A stretch of DNA of 64,000 bases from Rhyacophila brunnea (taxonomy: Eukaryota; Arthropoda; Insecta; Trichoptera; Rhyacophilidae), in NCBI GenBank assembly GCA_022495005.1, contig JAGYXB010001324.1, forward strand, positions 992,001 to 1,056,000. Reading direction: 5' to 3'. Position numbers and translations under genes: made by a program. Below, in pieces: positions 21,931-31,912 of the stretch; positions within the stretch are counted from its first letter, which is position 1, and each line of letters begins with the position of its first letter. The notes below the pieces were generated by a model. That model saw only the letters and a program-made list of their open reading frames with translations, was not told where the DNA came from and made no database searches.

Positions 21931-22920
21931 CAATGAAAATAAAATGTCGTTAAAAGAGACTGTTCATGCACTAAACGAAAATAATTTGTGTATAACCAAT
22001 GAATCATTACATAAACAAGTCATGTTTTCATTTAAAATTGCACAGGCAAATTTGTATTTAATATTTTCTTCAGACAGTAGGTGTATTAAATTGACGGGCA
22101 CAGATAATTTTTCATTTACAAGGCGTCTGTGAATTATGTTTAATTGATTTCCCCCGTATCGAGCCGAGTTTAAATGACACATGACGTTTTTAATTGACTC
22201 AATCAATCGCCGATGATGACATTTTATAGATTTGACATTCGATGTCCGTATTTAGAATATGCATATTATTATAACGACACAATTCGTATATTATATTATT
22301 GTGTTTAGAATGTTTAGATCGATAAAACGACATCACATGACGTCGCCTTCACTTATTTTTATGTGCTTTTATATGACTGCATCACTGAGAAATCTTCACA
22401 AAAACAAACACATGATAATAATATATAACACTACACGGAAACGGTATGTATGCAAGTATATCGCACGGAATTTGCATAATTTAAACATTAACGCGTCCAT
22501 TTTTAAACGAAACGTCCCGCAATTGAGTTATATTTACATTATTATCGCCATTAAAACGGCGAAAATAGACACATTACCGTTTTTAAAGCGAAAAAAAAAC
22601 AATCGATAGTCGTTTAAACTGTCACCCGCATGTAAGGAAAAAATTGAATAAAATTTTAAATTTGGAACGCACTCTCGTTGGCAGTCGTTTTTGCTGTCGA
22701 CCGGAGTTTAATTAACTAATTAAAAGTGACGCTTTACATTTTCGCGTCGAATATCGTCCGCCGCGGTATGTTAATTTGTCAATTAATTAACGGGTAAAAT
22801 ATGACACGGATGCGGCGCGGCCCGTAGATTGGGGCAGCGCAACTGTCAAACCAGTTTTGCCAGTTTCGTTTGTCAATAATAGAAAATGATGCGGCGTTGC
22901 GAAATAATATCGTTGGAGAA
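21931..22920. promoter_or_regulatory. Low-repeat, CpG-retaining, TAAT-rich candidate regulatory segment 2
   Basis: No part of this segment recurs in the window. From 22,140 on it has many CpGs (for example CGTCCGCCGCGG at 22,756 and GCGGCGCGGCCC at 22,811) in an otherwise AT-rich sequence. Four TTAATTA-type cores lie within 22,705-22,800, and TAATTG-type sites near 22,140 and 22,190. A 116-codon open frame at 22,259-22,609 is AT-rich and featureless. The combination resembles insect developmental enhancers, but this is an inference. Confidence 0.3.
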
Positions 22921-22982
22921 AAATAATTTTATCAGTGGTAAGGCGCCGGTGATACTTGAACATAATGCTATACAGTGTACAC

Positions 22983-23631
22983 CAGTGGTCTCCAAACTCA
23001 ATAGGGATAACGTGAGCTACTTCAGATATTGAAATTGTCTAGTGAGCTACTTATACAATAATATATTCCTTCATTATATTTTTTTATCATCGTCCTTTAT
23101 CGTACCATACATAATAGTATTATATTACTTAAAATAAATTAGGACATCAGACTTCCAATAAAACATAAAATGCGTAGGTACTTTAATTATTTATTTAAGT
23201 ATAAACAAAATAATAATTAAAAAATATCTCGAAATAAGTGTGAGTAAAAGTAAAAATAATTAGTGAAAAGAATGGCATTCACTTTCCTCCACAAATTTTC
23301 CAATTCTCGGTAAGTATCTTGTCACTCTAACCCGAATGCAATTATTAAGATGTACATCTGTGAGTCTGTTTCTATATTATTTACTTTTAACCACCATGAT
23401 AGTGGAAAACGTTGATTGACAATTAAGTCAGTAGAGCAAAACAATGCCTTCATTTTGAGCGCTATAATTCGAAATTAATAAAAGGCGCTGAAAAAAATTG
23501 TCCAATCAGCTCAACTTTTTTTAAGTCACTAAACCGCAAATTTATAAATATGATAAAATATCCTACACGAGCTACCGAAAATGCCACCGCGAGCTACCGG
23601 TAGCTCAGAAGCAACCGTTTGACGATCACTG
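22983..23631. mobile_element. hAT-type non-autonomous element (CAGTGGTCTCCAAAC)
   Basis: Termini are CAGTGGTCTCCAAAC and, read inward from the right, CAGTGATCGTCAAAC. Flanks GTGTACAC and CTATACAC agree at 6 of 8 positions. Subterminal repeats TGAGCTACTT and CGAGCTACCGGTAGCTC are typical of hAT subterminal regions. The interior is non-coding. Confidence 0.8.
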
Positions 23632-24023
23632 CTATACACGAACAACATTACAATAGAATATTATTATTATTAATTGAAAGTAATGTTGTTATCTTTATCT
23701 TATCTTTAAAAATGTCATGATTGATAATAGTGTTTATCAGAATTTGAAGGTTATTTGTTATTTATAGCATTTTAACTAAAGACACTGAAAAAAAATAATT
23801 ATTACTATAAGTACAATTTATATTTAGAAAAATGAGTGGCTTATTGGGACAATAAACCCGATCAAGGCGAGATTTCTTGGCCTTGCTCACTCGCTTAGTC
23901 TTTATTACTTCTTTTTTTTTTTAATAAATTTAACTCTTGCACTCATCTTGAGACCCAGATTTTTCATTCCATCAAATACGAAAAAAGGTTCAATAGTTTT
24001 TTTCTATAATCTTAATCTTACAA
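23632..24023. other. Unclassified AT-rich DNA
   Basis: No gene or boundary recognised. Confidence 0.35.
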
Positions 24024-24474
24024 CAGGGCTCGGAATGGACAAACGCGCACGAGTACAGCTCCAGTGATACCGTGAGCTGGGCCACAGGTGGGCTCCGATG
24101 CGTTCCATGTGGCCATGCCCTAAGCCAGCTCCCGGTAACCTAGTATGCCACGCGTGCTACTTGGTGGCACGCCTCAAAAATGACGATTTATCAAAATTTT
24201 CGATACTTTAAAAACTGTACCGTAATGGATATTAACTTTGCAGAAAAATTTCATAAACAGATTTAACGATTTATAAAAACACTAACCCATGTTTAAATAT
24301 ATTTTGCATTAAAGACAGTTACAAAATTGATAAAGAATATTTTGAATTTTTGAACATTGAGTATGTATATCTATTGATTTAGAGTTATTCGAATTTAACG
24401 ATTCTAAAATTTTGAAATTAAACTTCGAAACTGCCCGAGATGAAAAATTATGAAAAACCGAATACAATTATCTG

Positions 24475-24690
24475 GACATGATAACCAAAGCGTGGAATGA
24501 ACTCCCAGACAGATTTCATTGTATGAAAAAAGTCGCATTTTTACTACCTACTGTGAGCAAACATTCTCAATTATGAAATATATTATAAACCCATATCGAA
24601 ATTCACTCGGAAATGTGCATAAAATTAAAAACTTCAAACTATGAACCAAATATTATTTATGTGTTGCAAAACTGAACTTCAAGGGAGTCA
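24475..24690 (+). pseudogene. hAT transposase C-terminal (dimerisation) domain remnant
   Basis: With at least two frameshifts the plus strand reads WNELPDRFHCMKKVA, then TCEQTFSIMKYIINPYRNSL, then NYEPNI. These correspond to the conserved hAT C-terminal dimerisation region (the C/E-x-x-FS-x-MK and N-x-YR-x-x-L motifs). The N-terminal zinc finger and catalytic residues are not recognisable; upstream sequence to about 24,190 may hold further decayed coding DNA. The protein normally cuts and reinserts hAT elements; this copy cannot. Confidence 0.75.
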
Positions 24691-24739
24691 CTAATGTTTA
24701 AATATTATAATTTGTATGTAGCGTGTATTATTATAGTCT

Positions 24740-25199
24740 TGCTTTTCCCTCCACCACCCGCCACGTCTCCACACCCGTTATGCAGGCGGATACAGTGGCG
24801 TAACGAAAGAAAGGCGCTGTTCAAATTTGTGCCAAAAGTGTCCCAGGAGCAACTTCCCAAGACCTTGGTTGGCATGCATTAGAGTGTGCGTGATCCCTTC
24901 TTCCATTATAATGTATTACGGTCAATTTTCGATGAGAAAAGACCTTCTCGCTCGCCGTATAATGCCGCAAACTTTTTAAAAGCTGAGAAATTTTCCCTCG
25001 TAGATACCAAGTCGCAATGGCCGACCGGTCCAACTGAGGGTCGGACCGACTTGAGAAGGTCTTTCCTTTCAACCGACATATGGGGACACTCCCAGAGGAT
25101 GTGATCAGCATCCTGCAATTCGCCACATAAGCAAGTCGGAGATTCTATAAGGCCAAGCTGACAGAGCTTGGAGGCAAAACCATCGTGTTTATGTGTGTT
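24740..25199 (-). pseudogene. CCHC-type LINE 3' fragment with 13-bp target duplication
   Basis: The fragment lies between two perfect copies of ATTATTATAGTCT (24,727-24,739 and 25,200-25,212). On the minus strand it carries the LINE C-terminal zinc-finger-like region: QDADHILWECPHMSVERKDL, then SVRPSVGPVGHCDLVSTREN. It is homologous to 37,650-38,300 and 62,104-62,275. It is truncated on its 5' side just before the first Cys pair and ends without a poly(A) tail. It is inserted into the old hAT element. Confidence 0.8.
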
Positions 25200-25604
25200 A
25201 TTATTATAGTCTAATAAAAATTGTCTTACAATAGATTTATTAGTTTTATTTCAGTGACACGAGTGTCCAGTACTTTGAATTACCTGTTTTGTGGCACGCC
25301 AGTGCATTTGGGTTGTCGACAGGGGTTAGCTCCCTCGGTCCTATTCAAGGCCTGAACAAAAACGATGCATGAGTGCGAGTGATAAAGTATTCGGCACCCT
25401 TACAATCTCTGCGACACGCGCTAGAGTAAGGTAAAATGTCTACATATGTGTGAGCTAGTTTCCAAAAGTATCGCCGGAAAATCGGGGCGAAACGCTTCAC
25501 ATAGCGTTGATAAGCTGCGAGCTCGTGTTGCTAAAATTGCTATTTTTTGTGTTAAACATAAAGTCAGTGGTAAATATTTTTAGTTAATTAATTACGTAGA
25601 AAAG

Positions 25605-25675
25605 ACGGTTTTGTGTGTTGTCTTAAAATGTGGTAGCCGTACTGATAAGCAAGAAGATGGTATTACGTTTAATAG
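25605..25675 (+). pseudogene. THAP-like first exon of element E, copy 1 (start codon lost)
   Basis: The frame reads VLCVVLKCGSRTDKQEDGIT, FNR, then the donor AG|GTGAG. The start is ACG instead of ATG. The C-x4-C pair and the following basic/acidic loop match the first half of a C2CH THAP DNA-binding domain. Confidence 0.65.
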
Positions 25676-25913
25676 GTGAGTTGATAAATGTTCGTAATAA
25701 TTTATTTGTATATTATTATATATTTTAATATCAGTGACCTAGTGTTTCTTTAAAATAACTTAAATTATCGATATCTTTACCTAATGGCTGCATTTTGACC
25801 GCTTAAAAATACTATATAACGTAAAAAAATAGAAAATTATATTTTAATTCTGAGCGTCTAGTGCGAGCACTTTGGGCGAGCACTAGCGAAATGGTCTATG
25901 GTCTCGAACATTT

Positions 25914-26295
25914 CGTCGGTGTTTTGTAAAAAGGGCGAATCAACCATTTTGGCGAAATCGAGATTTTAATGAAAATACAATATGTACCCCACTAGCTTTG
26001 TTATGTAAAAACGGCGAATTTTTATCTTCACAGGAAAGTACTTAAAAACGATAATGGACTACAATTAAATTAATTAAAATTACGAAATAAAAAGCAAATG
26101 TGACATATTAGGCATTTTAAAATATTATATAATAATACCTATTATAATGACAGTATTCTTTCTAAGCTTTATTATAAACTTGTTAGATATTTATAATCAT
26201 CTACAGGTAAAAAACAAATAAACGTCAAAAGTTAAAAATCCTCCTCCTGTAAAATAGCAATTTGGTTAATTCGCCCTTTTTACAAAACACCGACG
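25914..26295. mobile_element. MITE-F (ends CGTCGGTGTTTTG)
   Basis: The two ends are inverted repeats of about 32 bp (CGTCGGTGTTTTGTAAAAAG and onwards, then GGCGAA). The flanks ATTT/ATTT form a possible 4-bp target duplication. Compared with element E copy 2 the insertion is precisely between CATTT and GTAGACG. Non-coding; superfamily not assigned. Confidence 0.8.
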
Positions 26296-26405
26296 ATTTG
26301 TAGACGAATGCGTTCGCTCGCCCACAAACCAAACGCAAGGCACGCGGCTTCATTTAGCAATTCAACGGGTGGCGTCTAGATGTATCTATAGTCTAAGGTC
26401 CTATT

Positions 26406-27150
26406 GTAAATTTGACCTAGCCCTGACTGTTCGGGGGGCCCTTATTATGAGATTCCGTGTTCGGTTTACATACTGGTTAATAGTAATATTTCATCATTAC
26501 AATACTTTTGTCGTTATGACGTTTAGTCAAGGTAATTATTATTAAATTTATATAACCAATATTAAGTAGGTACCTAGGTATACCATCCTGTTAGGTTAAT
26601 TAGGTAGTCGTTAGGCAACATGGTACCTATTCTATTGAGACTGCCATTTCCTCACTTTGTTTATTAACAAAAACACCTTGACTCTAAATTATTTACCGTT
26701 ACGGTCAAATAATTAGGAGAATTTTATTCAACGTTTTTTTCCGTATATTTTATTACATAGTTTTGCTTGCGTTGTTTTTTAAATTATCAATAATATTGTT
26801 TTTGTTATATAATGATCGTATAATAATTTGGTCTCAATTTGACGGAACATCGATTTCTAATAAATTACGCAATGTAAAATAATATGAAATTTAATATCAA
26901 AGTAAGGCTATCTAAACAAAAATTATTCCTACAAAATATCAGTTGCGTGCGGCAACGGAGCGCAGTGGCGTCCCTAGATAAAGTGCTGCCCATAAGGGCA
27001 TATTTAGAATAGATACCTAGGTACTTAGTGCATCAAATATATTAAAAAAAAAAAAATTACTACTCACATTGCCGACTGAAGAGGAAAGCCGATACATTTC
27101 ACGACTGGTCCTACCTTTCCGCACCTCCCGTTCTCTATGGATGACCTATC
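26406..27150. other. Unclassified AT-rich DNA with one hAT-like end
   Basis: At 26,955 CAGTGGCGTCCCTAG looks like a hAT terminus, without a partner I can find. No gene is recognised. Confidence 0.35.
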
Positions 27151-27158
27151 ATTGCCTG

Positions 27159-27520
27159 GGGTCTAGGACGATTTGGCACCGGGACAACTGGACGCCACGG
27201 AATTCGAAAATAAATAGACGTTAGGTACTTATAGGTACTTTATTAAAAAAATATTTGATATTATTATTTATATTTAAATGATTATAAGTACTATGATTTA
27301 ATAGTTGGTGAGAATGTAAATATGCAGACGTAAATAATGATTTAATCGTGCATATGTTTAAGTTCCAACGAAAAAAGAGTTTTTTTTTTATTTATATAAA
27401 GCTGAATTAAATTGATGAATTAAAACTACTAAGTAGTAGATAGAAACTGATTAAAATACCTCGTCTACGTTCGGCGACAGTGCGGCGTCCAATTGTCCGG
27501 AGTCCAGTTGTCCCATTCCC
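27159..27520. mobile_element. MITE-B, copy 2
   Basis: Ends GGGTCTAGGACGATTTGGC and TTGTCCCATTCCC, flanked by ATTGCCTG (9 bp identical if the neighbouring C is counted). Interior matches copy 1 in inverse orientation, including ACGTTAGGTACTTATAGGTA. Confidence 0.85.
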
Positions 27521-28146
27521 CATTGCCTGTCATGAAAAGTTATGATCAGGCTTTATTAATCTAAAGATGGCGGTGCTACTCATAATATACTGATGATTTT
27601 CCACGAAACGTACTTCCAAATACCGATGATATAGGTACGTGGAGGCCTGTGGCGTTGATGGGTTTAGAGGCTTCCTTTTGACAATAATTTTGTAGCGCGA
27701 TAAACCGGCATTGATTATGACCGTGCCCGATTCTAAGATGATCATAATGAGCCTCCACAACAGAAACGATTAATAAATAGAATTCAGATAAGCTATACCC
27801 AATACACTACATCATGGCCTCCACATCCTGAAGCGGGCCCCCACGCCAAGATCTATGGCGGGCCCCCTACCTATCGCTTAGGTTTAAGGCAGTGTGATTT
27901 TCTATAATAGTATTCCCCAAGTGGTCTCCACGGAACCCCAGAGTTAAGAGTATTTCGTATATTTTTACGATTTTAGCGATTATTATATAAATATACGAAT
28001 AGTATATTTTTAGCGATTTTTAAATAAATCCAGTTGATTTATTGAATTGTTAGCACTCAGCATAATATTATGAAACACTGCCTGCGACGTCCTTTTGTGG
28101 TACCTAACCAAGTCGCATGCAACCCTTCGCCATATTGGATAAAAAC

Positions 28147-28813
28147 CAAGGCCTGAACAAAAACGATGCATGAGTGCGAGTGAGAAAGTATTCGGCACCC
28201 TTACAATCTCTGCGACACGCGCTAGAGTAAGACAAAAGGTCTACATAAATGTGTGAGCTAGTTTCCAAAAGTATCGACATCAGATCGGGGCGAAACGCTT
28301 CACATAGCGTCGATAACTTGCGAGCTCGTGTTGTTAAAATTGATACTTTTTGTGTTAAACATAAAGTCAATGGTAAATATTTTTAGTTAATTAAGTAGAA
28401 AAGATGGTTCTGTGTGTTGTCTCAAAATGTGATAGCCGTACTGATAAGCAAGAAGATGGTATTACGTTTCATAGGTAAGTTGATACGTCATGTTCGTGAT
28501 AATTTATTTGTATTTTATTATATATTTTAATATCAGTGACCTAGTGTTTCTTTAAAATAACTTAAATTACGGATATCTTTACCTAATGGTTGCATTTTGA
28601 CCGCTTAAAAATACTATATAACGTAAAAAAATAGAAAATTATATTTTAATTCTGAGCGTCTAGTGCGAGCACTTTGGGCGAGCACAAGCGAAATGGTCTA
28701 TGGTCTCTAACATTTGTAGACGAATGCGTTCGCTCGCCCACAAACCAAACGCAAGGCACGCGGCTTCATTTAGCAATGCAACGGGTGGCGTCTAGATGTA
28801 TCTATAGTCTAAG
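28147..28813 (+). mobile_element. THAP-exon element (family E), copy 2, uninterrupted
   Basis: Flanked by perfect 8-bp repeats ATAAAAAC (28,139-28,146 and 28,814-28,821); 667 bp. Ends CAAGGCCTGAAC and ATAGTCTAAG are only weakly inverted. It is the innermost and therefore youngest layer of the nest and keeps the best THAP exon. Confidence 0.88.
28404..28474 (+). CDS. THAP-domain first exon with splice donor, element E copy 2
   Basis: ATG at 28,404 gives MVLCVVSKCDSRTDKQEDGI then TFH and the donor AG|GTAAGT at 28,475. The C-x4-C spacing and the ITFHR segment match the start of THAP domains (C2CH zinc-binding, DNA-binding), in which the text after the intron would begin near FP. No second exon with the remaining Cys/His is visible downstream in the element, so it is a retained fragment of a transposase gene. 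It could act as an alternative first exon for downstream sequence; that is an inference. Confidence 0.6.
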
Positions 28814-29605
28814 ATAAAAACCCATTTTGTAAGTCAGGAAACACACACACACGCTTAAATTAAGTAATTATAAAATAAAATTCTACACGTGAAGTATCAT
28901 TTAATTATATCAATAAATAACATATCACATCAAATTACATCACAGAGCCACATATTTTTTAAATGTTAATTCTGTCATCTAGGAAAATAACGCCGCAGGC
29001 GACTTTTTTACTATTAGAGAAAAATTATGGTGTGTGTTTTTTCACTAAACTGGTCCACCCACCACGCCAGGCCCCCTCTAAGCCCGGGCCCCCAGACTAG
29101 AGCCCTGTCAGCCCCCCTTTGTGGGGGCCATGCACTACAATATTGAATCAGGGTTTTGAATGAGTGAGTGTCATATACAAATTAACCACCCATTATAGAT
29201 GTGCAATAGTGTGTATTGCAACCATAAAATACACCAATATAGAATGAGTGTCAGTGCATAAGTCGAGAGCAGGACAAGGTTAGAATAACGTATTGTTGAC
29301 ACGGCGTGTTTAAGTTTATTTCATTTATTCTTCTACACTCGAGATCGGTTGCCTGTTACCCCATACATGTTAGGTATTTCAGTTCCCATTAATTCTGTGT
29401 TCCCTGGCCTCCACAGAGTGAAAGTTTGTATTAACAGATTTTTGTTTTTCAAGAAATGGATGCTAACCACTTGCAGTCAACGTATTAACCACACATTGAC
29501 TCAAAACATACATTGATAAACAATAATATTGTGTATTTTGGATTCGAACCTGGGACCCACGACATTATAAGCCGACGCGTTAGACGCTCGGTGATCGTGG
29601 ACGTG

Positions 29606-30311
29606 AGTCATTGATTATAACTATACGAAAATAGGATAGGTTTCCAAGACTTTTTACGCTTCCATTATTCTTTTAACTAAGATGTCAGCGCTTTCTAACG
29701 AAGCAACCGCATAGAAAACTGCCACTGCATTCAAAAGCTGTAATATTCGTGACTGACGGGAATGGTGGATGAAAATAAATCGAGAAGATGGCGACTAGCT
29801 TTTTGCTGTAGTGCCAAATATTTTAAACAAATTTTATTGAACTGTGTAACCATGACGATTATTATACATAGATACGTACTTACATATTTCCGAGTTTATT
29901 TTGCAGAACGAAAAAACAATCTATGCATATTATATACCTACCTAACCAATATTATTTTTAATTTTTTACTTTCTCTGTTTCCGAATGTAAGTAATGTATG
30001 TAAGCGCTATAAAAGCAGGGCTATGAACCAGACCGGAACAGAACCCCGGAACCATGAGAGTCGGATAATAATTTTAAAATCGGAACCGGAACTGGACTCA
30101 TTTTATTAGATTCTTTGTCGGTTTGTTCCAATGATTTTGATGCTGTACGAAAATAAAATAACGCAAACATTGACCCCTACAACCCAACCGCCAAGCACCA
30201 CATTCTGTTTTAATCGAGCGTATCACGAGGTGTGAAACAACGCAGTTGTTTACGCTTGGGAATGTCTCAGATATCCAAAACTGAGGTCGTCACGCACTCA
30301 AGTGTGTTTTG
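29606..30311. other. Mostly unclassified DNA
   Basis: No gene is recognised. At about 30,013 CAGGGCTATGAACCAGACC resembles a hAT terminus with GGAACCGGAAC-type subterminal repeats nearby (30,047-30,096), but no right end was found. The open frame 29,762-30,109 is AT-rich and featureless. Confidence 0.35.
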
Positions 30312-30587
30312 CAGGGAACTCAGAAATAATGGGAACTGAAATACATAACGGGTAAGGCGATAGCAGGTAATCGACTGGAGTAAGGAAGAATCCGGGTTAA
30401 ACTTACACACGTGTCAAGAATACGTTTTACATCGAATACTGAAAACTGGTTGGTGTATTACACACACTATTGCACGTGCATAGTGCGTGATTCATTTTCG
30501 TAGAACACTCACAAATTCAAAAGCCTGAATCAACATGCGGCGTATTGAATATAGCCCGTCGATATTCTATTTATTATCTGTTCTGTG
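30312..30587 (+). mobile_element. hAT-like element I, copy 2, complete with perfect 8-bp duplication
   Basis: Flanked by GTGTTTTG on both sides (30,304-30,311 and 30,588-30,595). Ends CAGGGAACTCAG and, read inward, CACAGAACAGATAATAAATA. At 276 bp this copy defines the family. Non-coding. Confidence 0.85.
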
Positions 30588-30944
30588 GTGTTTTGATTGA
30601 GTTTACAGAGACTTTCTAATAAAAAGTACTCATGGGAGAGTGGATCACGATGAGCTAACAAAAATAAATGATTCTAATTACTTAATAAAAATATAATATA
30701 GTAGGTACAAAAAACAAAGTTAAAACGGTACTTAACAGTGGCGAAGGGTGGAGGTTGGCTGTTAAGATCTACCATAAATAGTGCGCACTAAACTTTGTCA
30801 GTCATACATATTTGCAAATGGTATTGGTTAGTTTTTGAAATTCAATAAAATTAAGCCATAATAGATAATAGCAAAAAATATTAGTCTATCTATAAAATAT
30901 CTAAAATTATATATTATATATTTTTTATCTATTATACTTAGTTT

Positions 30945-31446
30945 AACAATATCATCTGCAAAGCGCAGGTGACTGAGGTGCTCTCCATTAATTGGAACAC
31001 CTTTTTCCTCCCAATCAAGTTTCCTAAATAAGTCCTCAAGAGTAGTGGTGAATAGTTTAGGTGAAATCGTATCACCTTGCCGGACACCTTTGTTAATGGG
31101 GAATTTACACGACCGTTTGTGGAGTTTTACGCATGCTGTGGCATCACTGTATATACTGTTCAATATGTTTATGTAGCGTCTGGAAATTCCTTGGTTGCTA
31201 AGGGCGCCTATAATTGTAAATTTTTGATGGAATCAAACGCCTTTTCATAGTCTATAAAACCACGATATAATGGCAGTTTGTATTCCTGATAGCGCTCTAT
31301 GATTTCCCTGACGACCTGTATATGATCCATAGTACTGTAGCCTCTTCTGAATCCGGCTTGCTCTCTTGGTTGGTTCTCGTCTAAAACTGTTTCGAGACGG
31401 TTTGAGAGTATTTTAGTGAAAACCTTATACAGAATTGGCAGTAGAT
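30945..31446 (-). pseudogene. RTE-2 reverse transcriptase fragment (inverted part)
   Basis: On the minus strand: LLPILYKVFTKILSNRLETV, QAGFRRGYSTMDHI, LYRGFIDYEKAFDS, then after a frameshift near 31,200 NSIYSDATACVKLH, NKGVRQGDTISPKLFTTTLE and HLRFADDIV. The catalytic FADD is at the very edge next to the left target duplication. The peptide is distinct from RTE-1. The remaining palm and thumb are absent. Confidence 0.8.
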
Positions 31447-31673
31447 TGGCACATCGCTCGCCGAAAGGACGGCCGCTGGACAAATGCCGTCATCCAATGG
31501 TACCCAAGGGGTACGAAACGGCCACAGGGTCGCCCTAAAAGCTGCTGGATTGACGAACTGGTAAAGTTCGGCGGAAATACGTGGCAGCGAACGACACAGG
31601 ACCGAGAGAGTTGGAGAAAGCTTGGGGAGGCCTTCATCCAGCAGTGGATTGACCCCGGCTGATGATGATGATG
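31447..31673 (+). pseudogene. RTE-2 C-terminus and (GAT)n tail (sense part)
   Basis: It reads HIARRKDGRWTNAVIQWYPR, RPQGRPKSCWIDELVKFGG, TQDRESWRKLGEAFIQQWID, PG, stop; then (GAT)n. The sequence is open to its natural stop. It is homologous to 44,425-44,575 and 44,735-45,010 on the other strand. Confidence 0.8.
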
Positions 31674-31912
31674 ATACTTAGTTTGGCTTAGGCAGGGCTT
31701 AATGATTTTTTTTAAATGAACCATATCCATTCTTAATTCAACGAAAACAAATAAGTATGAATGAAAAAGTGTGCACAATTTTGTTTTATCGCCCAAAGTA
31801 TACCAAAACTATTATTGTTTAGTTCGGCAGAGTAGTTAAATTGATTTTTTTAAACTAACCAACACCATCTGTAAATTATTGTAGGTAGTCTTAGTTCAAT
31901 AAAAACATAATA

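Larger units (their letters stand above)
24024..25320 (+). mobile_element. Old autonomous-type hAT element, decayed
   Basis: It begins near CAGGGCTCGGAATGGAC (24,024), a hAT-like end related to the element at 33,620. It has repeated GGCACGC subterminal motifs near 24,150-24,175 and 25,290, and contains the C-terminal part of a hAT transposase. A LINE fragment interrupts it at 24,740-25,199. The right end is not clear, so the outer limits are approximate. Confidence 0.5.
25346..26397 (+). mobile_element. THAP-exon element (family E), copy 1, with MITE-F inside
   Basis: Flanked by perfect 8-bp repeats GTCCTATT (25,338-25,345 and 26,398-26,405). Ends are CAAGGCCTGAAC and ATAGTCTAAG. It contains a short THAP-like exon (25,605-25,675) and is interrupted at 25,914-26,295 by MITE-F. 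Without that insertion it is about 670 bp, the same as copy 2. Eight-base duplications with a THAP exon suggest a P-like (or hAT-like) origin. Confidence 0.85.
27813..29132. mobile_element. TIR element J (CATGGCC ends), copy 1, split by element E
   Basis: Left end CATGGCCTCCACATCC, right end TTTGTGGGGGCCATG, flanks CACTACAT and CACTACAA (7 of 8). Element E occupies 28,147-28,813. Internal blocks AAGCGGGCCC and CTAGAGCCCTGTCAGCC recur in the four other J copies. Non-coding. Ends and duplication length fit a hAT-like or P-like transposase source. Confidence 0.85.
27766..29404 (-). mobile_element. hAT-like element I, copy 1, split by J
   Basis: Two parts, 27,766-27,812 and 29,133-29,404, together match the complete element I at 30,312-30,587 in inverse orientation (for example GATTAATAAATAGAATTCAG and ACTCGAGATCGGTTGCC). 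They are separated exactly by element J and its 8-bp duplication CACTACAT/CACTACAA. Confidence 0.75.
27717..29605 (-). mobile_element. SINE-D, copy 5, host of a four-layer nest
   Basis: The 3' tail part of a minus-strand SINE-D (27,717-27,765, ending GAGCCTCCACA) and its remaining body and head (29,405-29,605, starting GGCCTCCACAGAGTG, with an inverse B box GGATTCGAACCTGG) are separated by about 1.6 kb. The inserted DNA is element I, which is itself split by J, which is split by E. The repeated GCCTCCAC at both joints is the target duplication of element I. Confidence 0.75.
30945..31673 (+). mobile_element. RTE-2 LINE insertion with 5' inversion (twin priming)
   Basis: Perfect 11-bp target duplication ATACTTAGTTT (30,934-30,944 and 31,674-31,684). 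The right part (about 31,447-31,673) is sense on plus and ends in a (GAT)n tail. The left part (30,945 to about 31,446) is antisense and codes for RT. This 3'-sense plus 5'-inverted arrangement between one pair of duplications is the signature of twin-primed target-primed reverse transcription. Confidence 0.85.

Noticed and set aside
22259..22609. 116-codon open frame
   Set aside because: AT-rich composition (Ile, Tyr, Lys, Asn), no domain, no splice or Kozak support; likely chance.
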